Assembly (NCBI RefSeq): GCF_019345465.1
Contig: NZ_JAHKRC010000018.1
Span: 60,114-124,113 of the forward strand
Source: Pseudomonas sp. NKUCC02_KPG
GTDB taxonomy: Bacteria; Pseudomonadota; Gammaproteobacteria; Pseudomonadales; Pseudomonadaceae
Direction of reading: 5' to 3'
Length of the DNA: 64,000 nt
Shown here: positions 9,601-18,914 of the stretch, piece after piece
Layout of the letters: each line of letters starts with the position of its first letter
How positions within the stretch are numbered: the first letter of the stretch is position 1
Notes under the pieces: generated by a model
The model's input: the letters and a program-made list of their open reading frames with translations, nothing else
The model's database searches: none
Told to the model about the DNA's origin: nothing
Program-made: the position numbers and the translations under genes

Positions 9601-10040
9601 CCGACCCTGAGGCCGTAGAGGTCTTCGATGTTTTTCGGTGACGCGCCACCCTTGTGGGCGAGGATGACGATGGGGAAGTCCAGATAGGGCCGGGTAAACG
9701 CCAGGTACTTTTGACGTTCAGGTGTCGACATGATGCCGGGCAGCAAGTCGATCTTGCCTTCTTTGGTCTGTTCCAGCACTTCGCTCCAGCTTGGAGCTGC
9801 CACCGGTTTGAAGGTTATACCCAGCCGGTCGCTGATCAGCTGTATGTAATCGGCGGCAAGGCCTTTGTAGTTGCCTTCCTGATCGCGGAACTCAAAGGGC
9901 GGCCACGTGGTGTCGATACCAAGGAGCAGCTCAGGATGGTCTTTGAGCCACTGTTGTTCATTATCGGTGAACGTCAGGGCGTGGGAGCCCGTAGTCCAAA
10001 CGACAAGCGACAGTAGCAGGATGGCCAGCAATCGTGACAT
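6669..10040 (-). CDS. Periplasmic-sensing PAS/GGDEF protein with a degenerate EAL domain
   Basis: An 1123-residue inner-membrane cyclic-di-GMP protein. A signal segment (1-21) precedes a solute-binding-protein-type (SBP_bac_3) sensor to about 260 and a membrane helix at about 266-288. Three PAS regions follow (about 310-430, 430-560, 560-685). The GGDEF domain has an intact signature at 762-766 and an I-site RDID at 753-756, so it should be an active, feedback-inhibited diguanylate cyclase. In the EAL domain Glu890 (EALLHW), Asn949, Asp1011/1012, Lys1032, Glu1071 and Gln1088 are present. The metal-binding Glu of 'LEITE' is Lys981, and the Glu that opens EGVET is Asp1068. Phosphodiesterase activity is therefore doubtful. 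It is a single gene next to rpoD. Confidence 0.9.
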   Translation of the reverse strand: MSRLLAILLLSLVVWTTGSHALTFTDNEQQWLKDHPELLLGIDTTWPPFEFRDQEGNYKGLAADYIQLISDRLGITFKPVAAPSWSEVLEQTKEGKIDLLPGIMSTPERQKYLAFTRPYLDFPIVILAHKGGASPKNIEDLYGLRVGVIENYAPHELLRAQYPDLNIVALPNVSSALQALATDQVDAMVGDLASSVWSLRQLKLDGLYVSGETPFRFQLAMAVPKSQTVLLELLDKVLADISPSETESIQQHWVGNISDYRALWRTLLVYVLPGALLLITVLLIVVRINRHLSSEISRRTALEQELRSSEHHYRGMIESLSAIAWEAPLGGGTYTYVSPQAEALLGYPIADWLSLGFWNRILHPDDLARAREFREKEVNANCDHSLDYRVITADGNTLWLRDIASITTHNLQVVLRGLMINISETKQTEEALRLSEEKFAKVFHASPNGLLVSRKSDGLLIEINEGFSRLSGYDSTSALHHSTFDLHLWVDFQQRREVLRLLEQDGFVRDFSCNFRHKDGHIRLCEISSYPLMIGAEHCILTIIHDITERHQMQEKLLQTATVFESTAEGIIFTDPQQKITAVNRAFTEITGYSESEAVGQTPRILASGQHDRVFFAAMWHQLSNADNWQGEISNKRKNGEIYPNWLTISAVRNSDNLITHFVAVFSDISSLKHAQARLDHQAHHDPLTNLPNRLLFENRLCEVLADQRRNGQRSAVLFLDLDRFKNINDSLGHPVGDLLLKGIATRLKEQLRDIDTVARLGGDEFIILLPGLKQANDAQMIANKLLACFNAPFLAGEHELFISASIGTSVFPDDGDDVATLVKNADLAMYHSKLKGRNRVERYSHDLGSQASARVVLSHELRRALERGQVSLLYLPKISLDDCSVVGAEALLHWIHPILGEIPHERLIHLAEENGMIIQIGDWMLERACQQLHSWNQVYVPFGAISVNLASAQLHQPGLLEHVQHLLKTCMLKPGYLQLKITESFITCQAEEACEALHRLKQLGVRLSIDDFGTGNSSLSYLKRLPLDTLKIDSSFIKGLPDDAHDAAIVRAIITLGHSLQLTIIADGVETGAQRTFLAQAGCEQIQGAIVSPPLSAEKFAATFLRMPISDFSDSTTEKPSL

Positions 10041-10126
10041 GCGCGTCTCTTCAAAACGCCTGGATGCATCCAGTGTAGTCGGGCTGTGGCAGGGGGAGGG
10101 AGCAGGAAGGGTCTTGGCTATAAAGC

Positions 10127-10153
10127 AAAACCCCCGGCAGGGCCGGGGGTTTT
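10127..10153 (-). terminator. Intrinsic terminator of rpoD
   Basis: AACCCCCGGC and GCCGGGGGTT arms flanked by A-tracts and T-tracts on both strands, directly after the rpoD stop. On the minus strand it reads CCCCCGG...CCGGGGGTTTTGC. It can terminate from both directions. Confidence 0.85.
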
Positions 10154-10157
10154 GTTA

Positions 10158-12005
<1,848 letters not shown>

Positions 12006-12072
12006 AACACCCTATCCACTGAAGGTCTTGGCGGGCAAAAAACAAGCCGAGGATTATACCTTAGCTATGACC

Positions 12073-14028
12073 TCACGCGCCAGTTGAGGTCGGGTTTGAT
12101 GCGGGATTATTGCGACTTAGAAGGTCGCGTAACTGATTTTTTTCCTCGCTACTTAGCTCGCCTTGACGTGCTTTTCGAAGAAGTTGCTCTAGATTTCGCT
12201 CGCGTTGACGAGCTGACAAGCTAGTTATGGTGTCGAAAAACTGTTGTTCAAGGTTATCGGCATCAATTAGCCATTCCTTTTCCAGCAGTCTTTGCAGCAA
12301 GCGGCCCTGTTCAGTGCCGTGCCAGCGGGACAGTAGCTGTATAGAGCTTAGCTTAGGATTTTTCTGTACGGCCTCTACCAGCGCAATCAGTAACTGATTG
12401 TTAGTCTGGTCTTCTGCAGCAAAGTGCCCGGCATCCTCAACTTTTTTGGCCAGTTGCGGATGGTGCAGCAGGGTGCGCAGGGCTGTCAGTGTAGGCGGTT
12501 CAACGCCTACGGGGATCCAGGCCTGCTCGCGTTCGCCGCCACGCTTGCCTTTTTTGTCCCAGGGTTTGTTTTCCCACTTTTTACCGCCAGCGCCAGGCTT
12601 TTTCGGCGTCCATTCCTGTTGCGGGATGTACATGTCCGGTTGCTGGAAGTCGCTGTAGTCGGGCATTGCATCGTAATCAATGCCGGGGTCGTAGGTCGGT
12701 TGAGCCTGGGGCTTCGAAGGTGCGTTTTGCGCCAGCTGGCTGACGGTCTCGCTGGTCAGGCCGGTAATTTCGCTCAGGCGCTGGCGCATCAAGGTCCGCA
12801 GGTTGGCACCCGGGACTTTGTCGATCAGCGGTGCTGCCAGCGTGGCCATATGGGCTTTGCCTTCTAGCGAGCGCGGGTCTGCTTCTTCGGTTAACTGCTG
12901 GAAGAAGTAATCGGCCAGTGGTTGTGCGTGCTGGTTGATGCGTGCCTTGAAGGCGTCGGTACCTTCGGAGCGCACCAGTGTGTCCGGGTCCTCGCCTTCA
13001 GGCAGAAACAAAAAGCGCGCGCGCCGTCCATCCTGCAGGCAAGGGAGTGTGGCCTCCAGTGCGCGCCAGGCAGCATTGCGGCCTGCCTGGTCGCCGTCAA
13101 AGCAGAACAAAACACTGGGTACCACGCGGAACAAGCGCTTCATGTGTTCTTCACTGGTGGCGGTGCCCAGTGTTGCGACGGCATTGCGCAGGCCTTGCTG
13201 GGCCAGGGCAATGACGTCCATGTAGCCTTCAACCACGATGATTTCGTCGAGGCTGCGATTGAACTTGCGTGCTTCGAACAGCCCGTACAGTTCCTGGCCT
13301 TTATGAAAGACCGGCGTTTCCGGGGAGTTCAGGTATTTGGGTTTGTCATCGCCCAGGACCCTGCCACCAAAGGCGATGATGCGGCCACGACTGTCGCGGA
13401 TCGGAAACATGACGCGATCACGAAAGCGGTCATAGCGCTTGCCGGTCTCGGCGTTTTCCACCAGCAAGCCCGCATCGATCATGGCTTTTTGCTGCAGTGT
13501 GTCGCTGCTTAGGTGTTTGTACAGATTGTCCCAGCCTGGCGGGGCGAATCCGAGACCGAAGTCGCGGGCGATTTCGCCGGTCAGGCCGCGGCCCTTCAGG
13601 TAGTCCACAGCAGCTTTGCGTGCAGGATGGGTTTTTAATGCCTGGCGATAAAAATCGGCAGCCGCGGTCAGAAGTGGATAGAGCGGAGAGTCAGTTGGCT
13701 GCCGCGGCTTGTGTGGGCGGCCACTTTCTTCTCGCGGGATCTCCATGCCGGCGGCTTTGGCCAGTTCTTCGACGGCCTGGGGGAAATCCAGGTTGTCGTG
13801 GTCCATGATGAAGCCGAGGGCGTTGCCGCCCGCGCCGCAGCCAAAGCAGTAATAGAACTGTTTGTCGGGGCTGACGCTGAAAGACGGCGTTTTTTCTTTG
13901 TGGAAGGGGCAGCAGGCCGTGTAATTTTTGCCGGCTTTCTTCATTTGCACGCGAGAGCTGACGACATCGACGATATCGGTACGGTTCAGAAGGTCGTCAA
14001 TAAAGCTCTGGGGGATTAACCCGGCCAT
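12073..14028 (-). CDS. dnaG: DNA primase
   Basis: A 651-residue primase that makes RNA primers at the replication fork. The N-terminal zinc-binding domain has CCPFHKEKTPSF and YYCFGCG at about residues 39-65. The TOPRIM polymerase core follows, with VVEGYMDVIALAQ and FCFDGDQAGRNAA carrying the metal-binding acidic residues. After a low-complexity linker (about 445-510, rich in Pro, Lys and Gly) comes the helical DnaB-binding C-terminal domain. Length and order match the family. It sits between rpsU and rpoD, but the upstream gap to rpsU is unusually long (see 14029-14499). Confidence 0.97.
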   Translation of the reverse strand: MAGLIPQSFIDDLLNRTDIVDVVSSRVQMKKAGKNYTACCPFHKEKTPSFSVSPDKQFYYCFGCGAGGNALGFIMDHDNLDFPQAVEELAKAAGMEIPREESGRPHKPRQPTDSPLYPLLTAAADFYRQALKTHPARKAAVDYLKGRGLTGEIARDFGLGFAPPGWDNLYKHLSSDTLQQKAMIDAGLLVENAETGKRYDRFRDRVMFPIRDSRGRIIAFGGRVLGDDKPKYLNSPETPVFHKGQELYGLFEARKFNRSLDEIIVVEGYMDVIALAQQGLRNAVATLGTATSEEHMKRLFRVVPSVLFCFDGDQAGRNAAWRALEATLPCLQDGRRARFLFLPEGEDPDTLVRSEGTDAFKARINQHAQPLADYFFQQLTEEADPRSLEGKAHMATLAAPLIDKVPGANLRTLMRQRLSEITGLTSETVSQLAQNAPSKPQAQPTYDPGIDYDAMPDYSDFQQPDMYIPQQEWTPKKPGAGGKKWENKPWDKKGKRGGEREQAWIPVGVEPPTLTALRTLLHHPQLAKKVEDAGHFAAEDQTNNQLLIALVEAVQKNPKLSSIQLLSRWHGTEQGRLLQRLLEKEWLIDADNLEQQFFDTITSLSARQRERNLEQLLRKARQGELSSEEKNQLRDLLSRNNPASNPTSTGA

Positions 14029-14499
14029 GGCGTTCTCGTCATCACTGCGCAGAAATGGGTCCGTATAAAGGGCTTGGACATCGCGCGTGCAGGCGAATGC
14101 ACTGCTCGATCGTGGGGCGTCAGCTCAATTATTTCGGGGAAGTGTATCTGTCGAAACCCGGTCTGCTCATTTTAAACAGAGTGAATGGGATCGGTAATTT
14201 TCACGCTCTGAGTCCGGCACTGACCAATGGCTGGTCTCGGATAGCTCATAAGCAGACACTGGAGAGGTGCCTTGGGCTGATCGTCTTTAGGGAAAATCAG
14301 AGAGGTGTGCTCGTCGGTAGCCTTGGAAGGCTCGTCAGTAAAGACGTGCACCGCTGGCTATTAGGCCAGGTCTGACGTGATGTAACGCTTGTCGCGGTCG
14401 CATCTGCGGCCTTGACGATAAAGCATGTAACCTTCAACAACTGCCTACGGCCCGGCTTTAGGCCGGGCTTGGCAGAAGCGTGCTACGAACGTCTGTGTA
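14029..14499. other. 471-base gap between dnaG and rpsU with no supported gene
   Basis: In PAO1, as I recall, a GatB/YqeY-like gene sits here between rpsU and dnaG. Neither strand here shows that protein or a recognisable remnant. The only longer frame (14055-14375, plus strand) starts at an ATG without a good ribosome binding site and resembles nothing I know. A hairpin lies at 14450-14468. The rest probably holds the rpsU 3' end and dnaG leader or promoter, as is usual for this operon. Confidence 0.5.
14450..14468 (-). terminator. Hairpin downstream of rpsU
   Basis: GCCCGGC and GCCGGGC arms around a TTTAG loop, about 32 bases past the rpsU stop. No T-run follows on the minus strand, so this may be a partial terminator or processing site that sets the rpsU to dnaG ratio rather than a full stop. 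Confidence 0.4.
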
Positions 14500-14715
14500 T
14501 TAGTACAGACGAACGGCGCGGCGCTGCTCGCGCTGAACTTTCTTCGCGTGACGCTTAACAGCAGCTGCTGCTTTGCGTTTACGCTCGGAAGTCGGCTTCT
14601 CGTAAAATTCGCGGCTGCGAACTTCAGCCAGAACACCGGCTTTTTCGCAGGAGCGCTTGAAACGACGCAGAGCTACGTCGAAGGGTTCGTTCTCTTTTAC
14701 TTTGACGGCTGGCAT
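14500..14715 (-). CDS. rpsU: 30S ribosomal protein S21 (bS21)
   Basis: A 71-residue basic protein, [21 protein letters not shown] then [22 protein letters not shown], ending in an Arg/Lys-rich tail. It is identical in length to Pseudomonas S21. S21 binds near the 3' end of 16S rRNA and helps initiation. It is the first gene of the macromolecular synthesis operon and is divergent from tsaD. A GAAGGTAG sequence before the ATG is the likely ribosome binding site. Confidence 0.97.
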
Positions 14716-14914
14716 CCAGAGCTACCTTCATTCATTACCGGGGTCAACGTCTCAAGGCAAAAATTGCGTTGAAAGACGTCGGTTTTTAAGGGTTGCGGAT
14801 GTTAACCCCTCATCGCCCGGAATGCAAAGCCTCTGATCGAAAACCGCTGGCCGGGGGCGGGAGTGGCGACTATTATGCGCGCCTTCGAATTTAGCCTCTA
14901 CAAGGCGTAAACCC

Positions 14915-15940
14915 ATGCTAGTACTGGGATTAGAAACCTCCTGCGACGAAACCGGCGTCGCGCTATACGACAGTGAGCGCGGGCTTTTGGCCGATGCACT
15001 GTTCAGTCAGATCGACCTTCACCGCGCCTATGGCGGTGTGGTGCCGGAGCTGGCTTCAAGGGATCACGTCAAGCGCATGCTGCCCTTGATTCGTCAGGTG
15101 CTGGCCGAAGCCGATTGTGTGCCGACCGAGATCGACGCAATAGCCTACACGGCGGGTCCAGGATTGGTCGGAGCCCTTCTGGTTGGGGCTTCTTGCGCTC
15201 AGGCGCTGGCTTTTGCCTGGGGTATTCCGGCCCTCGGTGTCCATCACATGGAAGGCCATTTATTGGCTCCGATGCTGGAAGAACAGCCTCCGGAATTTCC
15301 GTTCGTCGCTTTGTTGGTATCGGGCGGTCACACGCAGCTGGTTCGCGTTGATGGTATCGGCCAGTACGAGTTGCTGGGCGAGACGCTGGACGATGCTGCG
15401 GGTGAGGCGTTCGACAAGACCGCGAAGATGATGGGGCTCAACTATCCAGGTGGCCCTGAGATCGCGCGTCTGGCCGCTCAGGGCGTTGCGGGGCGTTTTG
15501 TATTCCCTCGCCCCATGACTGATCGTCCGGGGCTGCAGTTCAGCTTCAGCGGCCTCAAAACCTTCGCCCTGAACACTTGGCAGCGCTGTGTGGCCGCGGG
15601 CGACGATACCGAGCAAACCCGTTGCGATATTTCCCTGGCGTTCCAGCAGGCTGTGGTCGAGACGCTGACGATCAAGTGCAAGCGCGCCTTGAAGCACGCG
15701 GGCATGAAGCGCCTGGTGATTGCTGGTGGTGTGAGCGCCAACAAGGCGTTGCGTGTATCCCTGGAAAAAATGCTCGGCGAGATGAAGGGTAACGTTTACT
15801 ACGCTCGCCCGGAATTTTGCACGGATAATGGCGCGATGATTGCGTTTGCTGGTTGCCAGCGTTTGCAGGCTGGCCAGCACGAAACATTGGCAATCAGCGT
15901 GCAGGCACGCTGGCCGATGGAGCAGTTGAAGCCCCTGTGA
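14915..15940 (+). CDS. tsaD: tRNA N6-threonylcarbamoyladenosine transferase TsaD (Gcp/YgjD)
   Basis: A 341-residue ASKHA-fold enzyme that, with TsaB/TsaE, transfers threonylcarbamoyl to A37 of ANN-decoding tRNAs. MLVLGLETSCDETGVALYD opens the nucleotide-binding fold. HHMEGHLLAP carries the two metal-binding His residues, and the phosphate loops ALLVSGGHTQLV, LDDAAGEAFDKTAKMMGLNYPGG and VIAGGVSANKALR are present. The last metal ligand is in the CTDNGAMIAFAG segment. Full length. It is divergent from rpsU, as in other gammaproteobacteria. Confidence 0.98.
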   Translation: MLVLGLETSCDETGVALYDSERGLLADALFSQIDLHRAYGGVVPELASRDHVKRMLPLIRQVLAEADCVPTEIDAIAYTAGPGLVGALLVGASCAQALAFAWGIPALGVHHMEGHLLAPMLEEQPPEFPFVALLVSGGHTQLVRVDGIGQYELLGETLDDAAGEAFDKTAKMMGLNYPGGPEIARLAAQGVAGRFVFPRPMTDRPGLQFSFSGLKTFALNTWQRCVAAGDDTEQTRCDISLAFQQAVVETLTIKCKRALKHAGMKRLVIAGGVSANKALRVSLEKMLGEMKGNVYYARPEFCTDNGAMIAFAGCQRLQAGQHETLAISVQARWPMEQLKPL

Positions 15941-15984
15941 GAGCCGGGGTTGGATCGAGCGTGAGGTTTTTTCACGGGCAAGAT

Positions 15985-16554
15985 TCAGAAATGGCGTTCG
16001 CGCCCAGCCATCAGGTCGCGTAAATTGCCGCGGTGGCGCCAGACAATCAGTGCCGTCAGGACGCTCATGGGCAGCAGGGCGGCAGGCTCTTGCCAGGCCA
16101 GCAATGGCAGGGTCAGGGGTGTGGCGATCAACGCCGCCAGTGAGCTGGTACGGGTCAGCTGAAAGGTTAGCAGCCATGCTGCGACAGCCAGCAATGCCGC
16201 GGGAGGGTATAGCCCCAGTAGCATGCCGGCAGCCGTGGCGACACCTTTGCCGCCGCGAAAGCGGAAGTACGCAGGGTACATGTGGCCTACGACGGCGCAG
16301 CTACCGATCCAGGCTTGGTCCTGGAGCGAGAAATCCAGTTGGCAGGCCAGAAGGACGGGTAAAAGCCCCTTGCACAGGTCGCCGAGCAAGGTCAGGACGG
16401 CAAGTTTTTTGCCAGCCAGACGCAACATGTTGGTTGCGCCGGCATTGCCGGAGCCACTCATTCGCGGATCGGGAGTTCCCGTCAGGCGGCTGAGCAAAAT
16501 GGCAAAGGACAGAGAGCCAAGCAGGTAGGCGAGGATCGCCAGTAACCAAAACAT
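15985..16554 (-). CDS. plsY: Acyl-phosphate:glycerol-3-phosphate acyltransferase PlsY
   Basis: A 189-residue inner-membrane protein with about five membrane helices. It makes lysophosphatidic acid from acyl phosphate and glycerol-3-phosphate. The three PlsY motifs are visible: GSLSFAILLSR...DPRMSGSGNAGATNMLR, the HMYPAYFRFRGGKGVAT loop, and the later ARTSSLAALIA-type region (here TRTSSLAALIA). It converges on tsaD and is divergent from folB. Confidence 0.96.
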   Translation of the reverse strand: MFWLLAILAYLLGSLSFAILLSRLTGTPDPRMSGSGNAGATNMLRLAGKKLAVLTLLGDLCKGLLPVLLACQLDFSLQDQAWIGSCAVVGHMYPAYFRFRGGKGVATAAGMLLGLYPPAALLAVAAWLLTFQLTRTSSLAALIATPLTLPLLAWQEPAALLPMSVLTALIVWRHRGNLRDLMAGRERHF

Positions 16555-16628
16555 GCTAACTATTCCGGGCGAGGACGCCCTGATTCTAACGGCGCATTGC
16601 GCCCTTGTCGTGCTGCGGAGAAGAGTGC

Positions 16629-16982
16629 TTGGACAGAGTGTTTATCGAAGGCCTGGAAGTCGACACCGTAATTGGTGCTTATGACTGGGAGCGCGGCATC
16701 CGTCAGTGCCTGCGTCTTGACCTGAGTTTTGCGTGGGATAACCGTCCGGCTGCCGCTGGCGATGACCTGACGCTGGCTCTCGATTATGCGAGCGTTTCCA
16801 CGCGTATTCAGGCATTTGCCGAGCACGCTCAATTTCAACTGGTGGAAACCTTTGCGGAGCGTCTGGCAGAGGTGTTGATGAGTGAGTTCAACATTCCCTG
16901 GCTGCACCTCAAGCTGACCAAGCCCGGCGCCGTTGCGGCGGCCACAGGGGTTGGCGTGGAGATTGAGCGCGGATGTCGCTAA
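16629..16982 (+). CDS. folB: Dihydroneopterin aldolase
   Basis: A 117-residue protein of the folate pathway that converts 7,8-dihydroneopterin to 6-hydroxymethyl-dihydropterin. It reads DRVFIEGLEVDTVIGAYDWE at the N-terminus, with the active-site Lys in LKLTKPGAVA. I take the TTG at 16629 as start because GGAG at 16617-16620 is well placed and the product then matches the family's N-terminus; a TTG at 16605 would add eight unrelated residues. It overlaps folK by 10 bases. Confidence 0.93.
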   Translation: MDRVFIEGLEVDTVIGAYDWERGIRQCLRLDLSFAWDNRPAAAGDDLTLALDYASVSTRIQAFAEHAQFQLVETFAERLAEVLMSEFNIPWLHLKLTKPGAVAAATGVGVEIERGCR

Positions 16983-17497
16983 CTCAGGTTTATCTCGGGC
17001 TGGGCAGTAATGTCGAGCGCGAAAAGCATTTGCTGGCGGGGCTTGATGCACTGACCGGTTTTTTGCGCGATATGTGTTGCTCTGCGGTTTTCGAAAGTCA
17101 GCCTGTGGGTATCAAAAGCGGGCCTTTTTTCAATCTGGTGGTGGCGGCGAAAACCGATTTTCCACTGATTGAGTTGAGTCGGCGATTGAAGCTGATCGAA
17201 GCTGATAACGGACGTTATGCTCAAGATCGTAAAGGATTGCCACTGGATATCGACGTGCTGTTTTACGGTGACCTGGTGGGGAGTTTTGACGGATTGACCT
17301 TGCCCCGTGCCGAGATTCTCAAGAATGCTTTTGTGTTGTGGCCGCTATCGTTGATAGCGCCAGACAAAGTGCATCCAGGTGTGGGCAAGACCCTTGCTCA
17401 GTTGTGGGCAGAGGCACAGATCGATCAAGTGCTCGCACCTGCTGCGTTTGAATGGCGGGGTGAGCAGTTGACGCCGCTGGAGATGCTGGCAGGCTGA
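16973..17497 (+). CDS. folK: 6-hydroxymethyl-7,8-dihydropterin pyrophosphokinase (HPPK)
   Basis: A 174-residue enzyme that transfers pyrophosphate from ATP to 6-hydroxymethyl-dihydropterin, the step after FolB. The family signature is clear: VYLGLGSNVEREKHL, the FFNLVVAAKT strand, and the metal/ATP motif DRKGLPLDIDVLFYGD followed by LPRAEILKNAFVLWPL. The coding regions of folB and folK overlap, so translation is probably coupled. Confidence 0.96.
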   Translation: MSLTQVYLGLGSNVEREKHLLAGLDALTGFLRDMCCSAVFESQPVGIKSGPFFNLVVAAKTDFPLIELSRRLKLIEADNGRYAQDRKGLPLDIDVLFYGDLVGSFDGLTLPRAEILKNAFVLWPLSLIAPDKVHPGVGKTLAQLWAEAQIDQVLAPAAFEWRGEQLTPLEMLAG

Positions 17498-17532
17498 AGG
17501 TCGTTTGAATGTGCAGCAGGGTGCTGCTTTTT

Positions 17533-17619
17533 TGTGGGAGCGGGCTTGCTCGCGATACTGGCGCTGCGGTCTTTGCGTCAGACCGCATTGATGCCATCGC
17601 GAGCAAACCCGCTCCCACA
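17533..17619. repeat. REPIN of the GTGGGAGCGGGCTTGCTC family
   Basis: Two inverted REP units, TGTGGGAGCGGGCTTGCTCG at 17533 and its near-complement ending CCCGCTCCCACA at 17619, flank about 40 bases that themselves carry a short inverted repeat (TGCGGTC...GACCGCA). It sits between the convergent folK and cca genes, a typical place for these elements in the fluorescens group. Confidence 0.88.
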
Positions 17620-17628
17620 ATATTTGCG

Positions 17629-18852
17629 CTACACGGCATCCTTGTAGGCTTGCAGTGCCTTGAGCCGCTCGTGCTTCAGGGCCTCACCCAGTTCTGGGCC
17701 TTTGAAGCCCTGCTCCAGCAGTGGTTGCACGGCCACGGCCAGTGCGGCCCGTGCAGCGCCGCGCAGGTAGTCAGCTTGCGGATACGGCCGGTTTTCCAGG
17801 CCAAGACGCCCTTTGGCGTCCATCTCGCATGCCACGATAAACTCCTCGAATCGCTGCGGGCGGCGGTACACGTCAAAGCGCTGCAGTAACTCGAGTAGCG
17901 TCGAAGCCTTGAGCTCAAGAGCACGATGGCCGTGGGTGTGGTACTCGCCCACCAGCAATGCCAATTCCTGGCAATCCCTTGGCACTTTGTAGCGATCATT
18001 TACGGCTTTGATCAGGCGTAGTCCTTTGTGCTCGTGGGCAATGTGTCTGGGCCAGTCTTTCTCCGGCGTAAGCCCCTTGCCAAGGTCGTGCAGAAGGCAC
18101 GCCCAGCGAACGGTCAGCGGTTGCTTGTGCAGCGCCGATTGCTCCAGCACGCTCAGGGTATGCACGCCGCTGTCGATTTCCGGGTGGTGGGCAGGGGGTT
18201 GTGGCACACCAAACAGTGCATTCACCTCTGGCAGCAGCACCTCCAGTGCGTCACAACTGCGCAGCACTTCAATAAATACCTGAGGTTGGTCTTCCATCAG
18301 GGCGCGGGAAATTTCTTTCCAGCAGCGCTCGGGGGTCAAGGCTTGCAGCTCGCCGGATCTGGACAGCTGGCGCATCAATTCCAGCGTTTCTGGTGCGATG
18401 TTGAAACCAAGGCTCGCGTAGCGTGCTGCGAAGCGGGCCACACGCAGGACTCTGAGAGGATCTTCGGCAAATGCGGGGGAAACGTGGCGTAAAACACGGT
18501 CTTCAAGATCGCGCTGACCATTGTAAGGGTCAGTTATATTGCCAGCATCGTCCTCAGCCATTGCGTTGATGGTCAGGTCGCGGCGTATCAGGTCTTCTTC
18601 CAGGGTGACGTCGGGGCTGGCATGAAAAATAAAGCCGCCATAACCATGACCGCTTTTACGCTCTGTACGTGCCAGAGCGTATTCGTCGCCGGTTTTGGGG
18701 TGAAGAAATACCGGGAAGTCTGAACCTACAGGGCGATACCCCAAGGCTTGCATTTGTTCGGCTGTTGCGCCAACGACTACCCAGTCAATATCGGTGACAG
18801 GCTTGCCCAGCAGGCGATCACGTACAGCGCCGCCAACTTTATAGATCTGCAT
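17629..18852 (-). CDS. cca: Multifunctional CCA-adding tRNA nucleotidyltransferase
   Basis: A 407-residue class II nucleotidyltransferase that adds or repairs the 3' CCA of tRNAs. The N-terminal catalytic motif KVGGAVRDRLLG...DIDWVVVG carries the metal-binding Asp pair. RRDLTINAMAED and ERCWKEISRALME belong to the nucleotide-binding neck. A C-terminal HD domain (CLLHDLGKGLTP...HEHKGLRLIKAV) gives the phosphatase/phosphodiesterase activities known for E. coli Cca. The start ATG follows GGAGG-T6, which is also the 3' arm and T-tract of a hairpin (18853-18904), so initiation may depend on that structure. Confidence 0.97.
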   Translation of the reverse strand: MQIYKVGGAVRDRLLGKPVTDIDWVVVGATAEQMQALGYRPVGSDFPVFLHPKTGDEYALARTERKSGHGYGGFIFHASPDVTLEEDLIRRDLTINAMAEDDAGNITDPYNGQRDLEDRVLRHVSPAFAEDPLRVLRVARFAARYASLGFNIAPETLELMRQLSRSGELQALTPERCWKEISRALMEDQPQVFIEVLRSCDALEVLLPEVNALFGVPQPPAHHPEIDSGVHTLSVLEQSALHKQPLTVRWACLLHDLGKGLTPEKDWPRHIAHEHKGLRLIKAVNDRYKVPRDCQELALLVGEYHTHGHRALELKASTLLELLQRFDVYRRPQRFEEFIVACEMDAKGRLGLENRPYPQADYLRGAARAALAVAVQPLLEQGFKGPELGEALKHERLKALQAYKDAV

Positions 18853-18904
18853 AAAAAACCTCCGTTAGCACGACAGGATAGCGCGTGTGCCGTGTTAACG
18901 GAGG
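18853..18904 (-). terminator. Intrinsic terminator whose 3' arm contains the cca ribosome binding site
   Basis: On the minus strand CCTCCGTTAACACG (18904-18891) can pair with CGTGCTAACGGAGG (18872-18859) in a 14-base stem with one mismatch and an 18-base loop. TTTTTT follows and then the cca ATG directly. It is a good terminator for the spoVR operon. The GGAGG in the 3' arm is six bases before the cca start, so the same hairpin would mask the cca Shine-Dalgarno sequence in read-through transcripts. Confidence 0.8.
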
Positions 18905-18914
18905 CTTGTGTGCA

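Noticed and set aside
14055..14375. 106-codon plus-strand frame in the dnaG-rpsU gap
   Set aside because: No Shine-Dalgarno sequence, no known domain, and atypical composition for this genome; kept only as part of the unexplained gap.
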